From NCBI GenBank assembly GCA_016702705.1, contig JADJDM010000031.1:1-18008 (forward strand): a stretch of 18,008 bases of DNA. Direction: 5' to 3'. A program made the position numbers and the translations under genes. This document shows positions 13,110 through 18,008 of the stretch, in pieces. Each line of letters opens with the position of its first letter. Position 1 is the first letter of the stretch. The notes under the pieces were generated by a model. The model made no database searches, had not been told where the DNA came from, and saw only the letters and a list, made by a program, of their open reading frames with translations. Source of the DNA: Bacteroidota bacterium. GTDB lineage: Bacteria > Bacteroidota > Bacteroidia > B-17B0 > Aurantibacillaceae.

Positions 13110-14217
13110 AAGCGGCTTGATTTATAGCCTCAATATCTTTTGCACTTTGCTCCGCTATTTTCTTTTTTTCTTCTGCTGTTTTCTTTGCGCTTTCAACTAC
13201 CTTCTTATCGTTGTTGATTTGTAATACAACTAAGTCTGCCTCTAAAGAAGATATTGCTCTTAACGCCTCGTCTTTTTTGGCTTGTTCTTCTTTTACCCTT
13301 TCAAGTTTTTCAAATTGTACTATTGCTTCAAATTGCTCTGCTGCTTTTTCGTTTCCTAATTTTCTTTGAATCCAAGCGTTTACACTTCCTAAACTTTCAC
13401 TTAAATCATCATTCGCTTTTATCTCATTTATCGTAGCATCTTGAATGGCAATACTTGCTTTTAATTCTTGAATTTGAGCAGCTATCTTTTTCTTTTTAGC
13501 ATCAAGTATCTTTGCTTCACTTGCCCCTTGCGCCTCAAGTATTTTTATCTCATTGTCGTACTCAACTACTAAAGCAGAAGTTGCTTTCTTTTGAGCATCA
13601 TAAGCCTTTGTTGCACTCTTAACTGCTTTTTCCTCTGTTGACCAGGTGCCAGTTAAATCTTTTACAACCTCAACAACCTTGTCGAAATTTTGAACTAACA
13701 TAACAATTCCCTCAACTAATAGTAAAGGAACTACTGCACTCATAGCATTACCAATACCCTTTAACCCTATCTTTATCTTCTCAAAGTCAAAGTTTCTAAA
13801 ACCCTCTCCAACTAATCCAATACCCTTGTTAAGTTGCTCGATTCCGCTACCTGTTGCTAAACTTGCGGCATCATTAATATCTCCTATTTTACCCTCAACA
13901 TCATTTAACTCTTTTGATAATCTTGAAAAGTCTTGAGGGTTTGAAGCTTCTGATAAAGCAACTTTTAAACGCTTGTATTCTTGTTGTAATCCCTTCAATG
14001 AAGTTACTGCCTTAGTGGTTTCTTTACCGCTAATTTCCTCCATTTTAGCACGTAGCTTTTCCGATTCAGCAGTAGCCTTTTTATATTCATCGCTTCCAAA
14101 GTCCGATTTGCTTATAGTTTCATCGAGTTTTACTTCGTCTTTTAACTCTTTTACACTTTTAATACCAGCACCCGTACCTTGTACCTCGATTGTTATACCT
14201 ATCTTTTCATTTGCCAT
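13030..14217 (-). CDS. Tape-measure-like protein, N-terminal part
   Basis: 395 residues. It starts ANEKIGITIEVQGTGAGIKS-VKELKDEVK, the beta hairpin plus helix that opens many Bacteroidota tape-measure-like proteins. It then has long coiled coils (SDEYKKATAESEKLRAKMEE, LQQEYKRLKVALSEASN) and a hydrophobic stretch (about 155-180, GIGNAMSAVVPLLLVEGIVM). A further coiled-coil region follows (KAYDAQKKATSALVVEYDNE onward). The frame leaves protein-like sequence after INQAAFDAQQARDKAD and ends in a short unrelated tail. Together with the C-terminal part the protein is about 620 residues, which would suit a short tail. Tape measures set tail length and line the tube. The 11-base overlap with the upstream 65-residue gene suggests coupling. 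Confidence 0.7.
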   Translation of the reverse strand: MANEKIGITIEVQGTGAGIKSVKELKDEVKLDETISKSDFGSDEYKKATAESEKLRAKMEEISGKETTKAVTSLKGLQQEYKRLKVALSEASNPQDFSRLSKELNDVEGKIGDINDAASLATGSGIEQLNKGIGLVGEGFRNFDFEKIKIGLKGIGNAMSAVVPLLLVEGIVMLVQNFDKVVEVVKDLTGTWSTEEKAVKSATKAYDAQKKATSALVVEYDNEIKILEAQGASEAKILDAKKKKIAAQIQELKASIAIQDATINEIKANDDLSESLGSVNAWIQRKLGNEKAAEQFEAIVQFEKLERVKEEQAKKDEALRAISSLEADLVVLQINNDKKVVESAKKTAEEKKKIAEQSAKDIEAINQAAFDAQQARDKADVDSRMAAANPSYFRF

Positions 14218-14404
14218 TTAGAATGTCGTTTAAATTTTTCTCAATCTTTTTTAGTTTTCTAACATAGATAAGTTTTTGAAGTTTATTCAAATCCTTTCTT
14301 TGCATCTTAACTTTTATCTCGTATGCACGTTGGGTAAGTATTCCAATCCTATCTATAATTGCTGTTACTTCACTTTCAAGTGTAGGTAAATAGTAAATAA
14401 ACAT
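14207..14404 (-). CDS. Small basic helical protein upstream of the tape measure
   Basis: 65 residues: an N-terminal MFIYYLPTLESEVTAIIDRI stretch, then strongly basic helices (LTQRAYEIKVKMQRKDLNKL, then YVRKLKKIEKNLNDIL). It overlaps the tape-measure start by 11 bases. Small helical genes directly before tape measure genes often encode tail assembly chaperones. That would fit, but no slippery sequence or longer frameshift product is visible, so the role is only inferred. Confidence 0.5.
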   Translation of the reverse strand: MFIYYLPTLESEVTAIIDRIGILTQRAYEIKVKMQRKDLNKLQKLIYVRKLKKIEKNLNDILNGK

Positions 14405-14801
14405 ACTATGTTTTCTATTGCTTTTTCATTGCTACTATTGCTATCATTTTTGTATATAAAACACCTCCAAAAAGAGGGGGCGGCACCCCCCCAAGAATAA
14501 AAATTAAAACTGTCAACTTTTTTTTTTAAAGTGTTGTTATATTTGGGTTGTTCTTTTACTTAAAAAAATAAAAAATTTGTTGTTCTATTTTTTTTTAACT
14601 AACCGTTGTTTTTTAGGGGCGACCTTTTTTCCCGCCTAAAAGGAGGAAAAGTAGAAATTGAATTTTCTTTCTTGTTTTGGCTCCGCCCCCCGGTTGCCTC
14701 GCTTGCTCCTTGTGTTTGTTAATTAATCACCGCCGCGACCCCGCGTGTTGTTCACTTCAAGCAGTACCTCCGTTAGTCTTAATTATAACCCAACATTCCC
14801 A
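14405..14801 (-). other. About 400-base gap of odd composition, no supported gene
   Basis: This stretch alternates long A/T homopolymers (for example 14516-14530 and 14567-14600) with G/C blocks unlike the AT-rich surroundings: GAGGGGGCGGCACCCCCCC at 14474-14492, GGCTCCGCCCCCCGG at 14681-14695 and CCGCGACCCCGCG at 14733-14745. No frame on either strand looks like a protein. A 30-codon hydrophobic plus-strand ORF (14408-14500) is too short to trust. It contains the terminator-like hairpin listed separately. It may be poorly resolved sequence, a relic of a lost gene, or a regulatory break in the late operon. Confidence 0.5.
14467..14492 (-). terminator. GC-rich hairpin with T-run, possible terminator
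   Basis: On the minus strand CCCCC/GGGGG arms (14486-14490 with 14476-14480; 5-base loop) are followed by TCTTTTTGG. This fits a Rho-independent terminator in the direction of late transcription. It would separate the upstream baseplate genes from the tape measure and head genes. The long homopolymers make the exact sequence uncertain. Confidence 0.4.
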
Positions 14802-15368
14802 CTACCAACAGTACCGGGGGTCCGGGGGCCGTTTTCTGTGAATAGATACCGATTGGTATTGTGTTGTTAATATTGCTGTTGCTGCCCCATCTATTAATCC
14901 ACTTGTAGGGGTAATAGTTACAGTGTTACCTGTACTATCTATTTTCTTTATAGTTAAAATCTTTGTTACATCGTTACCATCTGAATCGACAATAATACAA
15001 TCTGCAACATCGGGTAAAGTAATTATCCTGTTACCACTTGTACAATCAACTAATTCTGTTCCTGACTTTCTTGTAAGCGAGTAATCAATAGTTGTTGTAT
15101 GTATAACGCTTTTTAAATCTCTTAATTGAGAAACATTAACACCATCGATATAAGTAACATTGCTACTTGTTACCTCTATGTTTTGGCTGTTTACTACTGT
15201 TACATTTGATAAACCATTTGCAACTGTTATACCTTTACTTCCCGAAATAGAAACCCTTTGAGCATCAACACCAACTACAACATCTTCACTCGCTACAACG
15301 CTAACAGGGTATTCGCTGTATATTGCAACGTTTTTATTGGCGTGTATATCGGTGAACTTATTAGTCTT
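14802..15368 (-). pseudogene. Start-less tail-fibre-like frame after the 795-residue gene
   Basis: An open frame of 188 codons with no ATG, GTG or TTG, overlapping the end of the 795-residue gene by 76 bases. The content is convincing protein: NKNVAIYSEYPVSVVASEDV, ISGSKGITVANGLSNVTVVN, YIDGVNVSQLRDLK, GTELVDCTSGNRIITLPDVA and GAATAILTTQYQSVSIH. The repeated short beta strands look like a beta-helix or fibre-type structural protein. Near its end the frame fails in a run of C and G (CCCCCGGACCCCCGG on the minus strand). A neighbouring frame gives TVGSGNVGL and a TAA at 14783. Either its start was lost to an indel, or it is the true C-terminal part of the upstream protein. I do not recognise a named family. 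Confidence 0.55.
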
Positions 15369-17680
15369 TCAGTTCCTAAATATTCCTCGTTTAAAAATAG
15401 AAACGTTTGAAGGTGTGAACTTGAATATCTCAACTTCAATAACTCGCACTTAACAGATTGCCCCTCATTAACGTATTCTATTATCTTATTGAATCGGTAA
15501 TAACCATCTCCAAGCTTTTCATCTTCAATAAAAAACCTATTACGAAAACTAAATTTTTCAATATCCGTTTTCTTTAACCATAAGTTAGCATAAATTAACT
15601 TGCTATCTCTGTGGCTTATTTGGTCAATAAACGATTTGTGAAAACGATTATAATTGTTGTTAGTAGTCCATTGAGCATTAACATAAGAGTAAAAAACTTG
15701 CTTAGGTATTCCGAAATTCAAATCAATTGTAGGAGTAAACGGGTCATCAGTGTGCCCTGCATAACCATACTCTTGAATAATTAAATCAGTACCGCCTTCT
15801 TCTTTGAAAGTTATAGCTGCACTTGTTGTTTTAACTTTGGCGTATAACCTACGAATATTTGGAGTAATACGTTTTACCACCCCGTTATCTAAATCATAGA
15901 TTTTAGGGTAAGCAATACCGAGCGTATAGTTAGCAACGTTATGAGTAGGAGACCAAATTAACTCATTTGTTTTGGTTGCTTTTATAAAATCATTCTCTAA
16001 TATTTCCTCATGTGTTCCAAACGTTTCAGAGTGTTTTTCTTCATAGGTTTTATTATAGTAGTCCTTATCGGCTTTGTATTTGAATAGGTAAGTCTTAGCA
16101 TCCAATTCACTCATTGGATTAACAACAACCTCTTTTTTCCAATCAATAACTTTACCTAAATTAACTATCTCACCATCATAATAACTTGTTCCTGTTGAAT
16201 TATCGTAGTAAGGCTCAAATATTAATTTCTTTGGGTCTGTTTTATCAGGCATCATTATTAAGTTATGTGTCTGCATAACTGATTTAATAAAATCCTTTTG
16301 CTTTATGTTTACTGGAATACAACTATTCATTTCAACAGTATCTCCCTCAATCAAATCTTTATTAGTTACAAGTCCATAAAACATTGTGTTATTATCGTCT
16401 GCAACTATCTCACATTTAACGTGCATTGAACCCGTTACGATTAACGTTGTTCCATCCGATTCGTAAAAGCGTACAGGATTAGTCCCATCCCTTGTAAAAG
16501 TAATGTTTAGCAACTCACTTGCTTTCATTACATCGGCAGCAGTAACTTGTAAATCGCCCGTGCTAATTTCTAACTGAGTATAAAATGAAGTAGCATTTTC
16601 AAAGTTTGTTTTGAAGTTATCCTGTGCAAAAGCTAAGCCCGTGTTTGTATTAAACACCTGGAACATAGTTCTACTCAACTGAGCAACTATATTCGAGTTA
16701 CGATAAATGATTGTATTGTTTGATCCGCCTTGTGCCTTAATGTTATCGCTAATTACTGCCAATACATTAGTGTGTGTAATGGTAAATTTAAGCTTTAACT
16801 TAGTGCTAAAATTATAAGTCCCTGTTGCAGGTACTACATAAGTAGTTCCCGAATAGTTAGCCCCCGCATCAAAGAAAGGGGCAGTTTCTTTATTGAATGG
16901 TATAGCAGTTGGTGAGGTCATTATTATTTGCTGACCATCCGCATCATATAAAGTATAATCAGTCGACCTACCTACGTTAAATTGCCTTGCATCTAATTCC
17001 GCTTGACTTAAAACAATCGTATCTAAATTAGGGTAAGTTATATGTCTTTTAAAAAACTCGGTATCGCAATGGGTGCTATCCAAAGTATAACCTTTGTCAG
17101 CTAATATTCTTGTTAGGTATTCATAATCATAAAGGCATGGTAAGAAATCTCTCACCCTCCAAATGCTTTCATCGCCTAAAATAGTACCACGATTAACTAA
17201 TGGGTAATAATAACCTACACCATAACTTGCTACTGAATCGTCCCAGCTTTGTATAATATTAGCCCTTGTGTAGTCGTGGTCTAAATCTGAATAATCTAAA
17301 TCTCTTAACGTTTCATCTCCTATATCAGTCCAAAAGTTTCCCGTTTCTCCAATTATGTTACATGAATAAACATGAAGTCCGTTAACTATTGTGATTCTTA
17401 ATAATTGCAAATAACCTTCAAACGTTTTTACCTCATCTTCAAAATATTTAGCTGAAGTCTTTATGTTAGCATTAAACGTATTGGTCGCAATATTAACCTC
17501 AAATATATTCTCAAAGAATTGGTTTATCTCATTCGTTTCGTATAGTTCAACGGAACGTGCAGAAGATGCCTTAGCTTTGTCAGGCTCTCTAATATCCGAT
17601 TCCTCAAACGTTGTAACTATTGGCAAATCACTAACAATAGCAATACTTTGTAAATCCCCTATCTGTAATCTGTTTGCCAT
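15293..17680 (-). CDS. Large tail/baseplate protein
   Basis: 795 residues, ATG overlapping the stop of the upstream gene (TAATG). The N-terminal third (LQIGDLQSIAIVSDLPIVTT, then NEINQFFENIFEVNIATNTF and EDEVKTFEGYLQLLRI) leads to the segments DLDYSDLDHDYTRANIIQSW and YYYPLVNRGTILGDESIWRV. These, with FLPCLYDYEYLTRILADKGY, form a pattern I associate from memory with large tail-associated proteins of Bacteroidota phages encoded near the baseplate and fibre genes. The C-terminal half is mixed alpha/beta (LIMMPDKTDPKKLIFEPYYD; GQSVKCELLKLRYSS). It has no signal peptide. The last 20-40 residues may be out of frame, because a better protein-like frame continues downstream. A tail hub or baseplate role is likely but not proven. 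Confidence 0.6.
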   Translation of the reverse strand: MANRLQIGDLQSIAIVSDLPIVTTFEESDIREPDKAKASSARSVELYETNEINQFFENIFEVNIATNTFNANIKTSAKYFEDEVKTFEGYLQLLRITIVNGLHVYSCNIIGETGNFWTDIGDETLRDLDYSDLDHDYTRANIIQSWDDSVASYGVGYYYPLVNRGTILGDESIWRVRDFLPCLYDYEYLTRILADKGYTLDSTHCDTEFFKRHITYPNLDTIVLSQAELDARQFNVGRSTDYTLYDADGQQIIMTSPTAIPFNKETAPFFDAGANYSGTTYVVPATGTYNFSTKLKLKFTITHTNVLAVISDNIKAQGGSNNTIIYRNSNIVAQLSRTMFQVFNTNTGLAFAQDNFKTNFENATSFYTQLEISTGDLQVTAADVMKASELLNITFTRDGTNPVRFYESDGTTLIVTGSMHVKCEIVADDNNTMFYGLVTNKDLIEGDTVEMNSCIPVNIKQKDFIKSVMQTHNLIMMPDKTDPKKLIFEPYYDNSTGTSYYDGEIVNLGKVIDWKKEVVVNPMSELDAKTYLFKYKADKDYYNKTYEEKHSETFGTHEEILENDFIKATKTNELIWSPTHNVANYTLGIAYPKIYDLDNGVVKRITPNIRRLYAKVKTTSAAITFKEEGGTDLIIQEYGYAGHTDDPFTPTIDLNFGIPKQVFYSYVNAQWTTNNNYNRFHKSFIDQISHRDSKLIYANLWLKKTDIEKFSFRNRFFIEDEKLGDGYYRFNKIIEYVNEGQSVKCELLKLRYSSSHLQTFLFLNEEYLGTERLISSPIYTPIKTLQYTANTLLAL

Positions 17681-18008
17681 TATATCGCTCTTTGTCTTGT
17701 TTCTTGTGTGCTAAATTTAACATCTATTCCGTAATTAAATAGCTTTTCGTTTTCATGTTTATTCAACAAATAAGGCTTATTAATCATTGTTACAGGAACA
17801 TAATTGTAAAGGCTTCCATCAACATCTTCTTCGTTAACTAACCACTTCAAAGGTGAACTAAATAATTCCTCCAGGTAAATCATTTGCTGAGTAGTTAGCC
17901 AATTAGTTTGAAGTGTTTTTACATACGTTTCTTGCGTGTTAACTATAAGGTTTTCATGTTTGTAAGGGCTATAAAGATATTGACCTCCTATTATCTTTCT
18001 ACGATTTA
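17680..18008 (-). CDS. C-terminal end of a tail-associated protein (partial)
   Basis: The frame is open from the right edge, at least 108 residues. An internal ATG at 17883 is not needed as a start because upstream sequence is good protein (KIIGGQYLYSPYKHENLIVN, then KTLQTNWLTTQQMIYLEELF). The end reads SPLKWLVNEEDVDGSLYNYV, then PVTMINKPYLLNKHENEKLF and GIDVKFSTQETRQRAI. An LxTxWLTxxQxxxLxELFxSP...IPVxIxxxxY...L..Y.I.V..A...R.QR pattern is, from memory, typical of the C-terminus of large Bacteroidota phage tail proteins encoded just upstream of a baseplate gene. It joins the next gene by a TAATG overlap. Most of the protein lies outside the window. Confidence 0.65.
   Translation of the reverse strand, partial: NRRKIIGGQYLYSPYKHENLIVNTQETYVKTLQTNWLTTQQMIYLEELFSSPLKWLVNEEDVDGSLYNYVPVTMINKPYLLNKHENEKLFNYGIDVKFSTQETRQRAI

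Noticed and set aside
14408..14500. 30-codon plus-strand ORF encoding a hydrophobic peptide with a charged tail
   Set aside because: It crosses the GC hairpin, has no promoter or partner gene in its direction and is antisense to the late operon; too short to support.
14492..14516. Minus-strand TTGACA-like and TATTCTTG elements upstream of the tape-measure region
   Set aside because: The -7 element has a mismatch and the spacing (14 bases) is too short for a Bacteroidota promoter.
14616..14625. GGGGCGACCT, resembling part of the lambda cos overhang
   Set aside because: A 10-base likeness in an unrelated phage, lying between tail genes far from any terminase, is most likely chance.
1..18008. 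CRISPR arrays, tRNA genes, insertion sequences, attachment sites
   Set aside because: No regularly spaced repeats, cloverleaf-like tRNA sequence, transposase or paired terminal repeats were seen on either strand.

Overview
The window looks like part of the genome of a tailed, probably siphovirus-like phage or prophage of a Bacteroidota host, most likely Flavobacteriia. Four things support this: AT-rich DNA, the promoter core TATATTTGCATC (Bacteroidota -7 consensus TAnnTTTG), no Shine-Dalgarno pattern, and a set of structural proteins typical of Bacteroidota phages. No terminase, integrase, repressor or host gene is visible, so the lifestyle cannot be decided.

Regions: (1) 1-1194, plus strand, are tightly overlapping early or middle genes ending in a VRR-NUC nuclease. 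(2) 1195-1568 is a structured non-coding stretch: a promoter, a folded RNA whose 3' half can form either a long closing stem or a terminator, and further hairpins. (3) 1569-3010, plus strand, has a broken HNH endonuclease, a second copy of the same promoter core, several small unrecognised genes, and a terminator at the convergence point. (4) 3008-18008, minus strand, is one long late operon. In transcription order it holds tail/baseplate proteins, an odd GC-rich gap, a tape-measure-like protein, an XkdF-like prohead protease, a scaffold-like protein, the major capsid protein, a tail-tube-like protein, the portal, a head-tail connector, a tail-terminator-like protein, a tail fibre, and the lysis genes (L,D-transpeptidase-fold endolysin, holin, spanin-like protein).

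The late genes form a head-tail-lysis programme. Portal, protease, scaffold and capsid build the prohead. The connector and terminator proteins join head to tail. The tail tube, tape measure and baseplate proteins make the tail, and the last genes lyse the cell. The order is unusual, with tape measure upstream of protease and capsid, and portal downstream of both.

The most striking global property is about 15 single-base insertions or deletions, mostly in homopolymer runs, which break otherwise well-conserved genes (HNH, portal, capsid, tail tube, protease, tape measure, several small genes). The conserved sequence resumes in another frame each time, and in the portal three 1-base deletions together restore the frame. 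This points to uncorrected homopolymer sequencing errors more than to a decayed prophage, so the broken genes should be read as probably intact in the organism.
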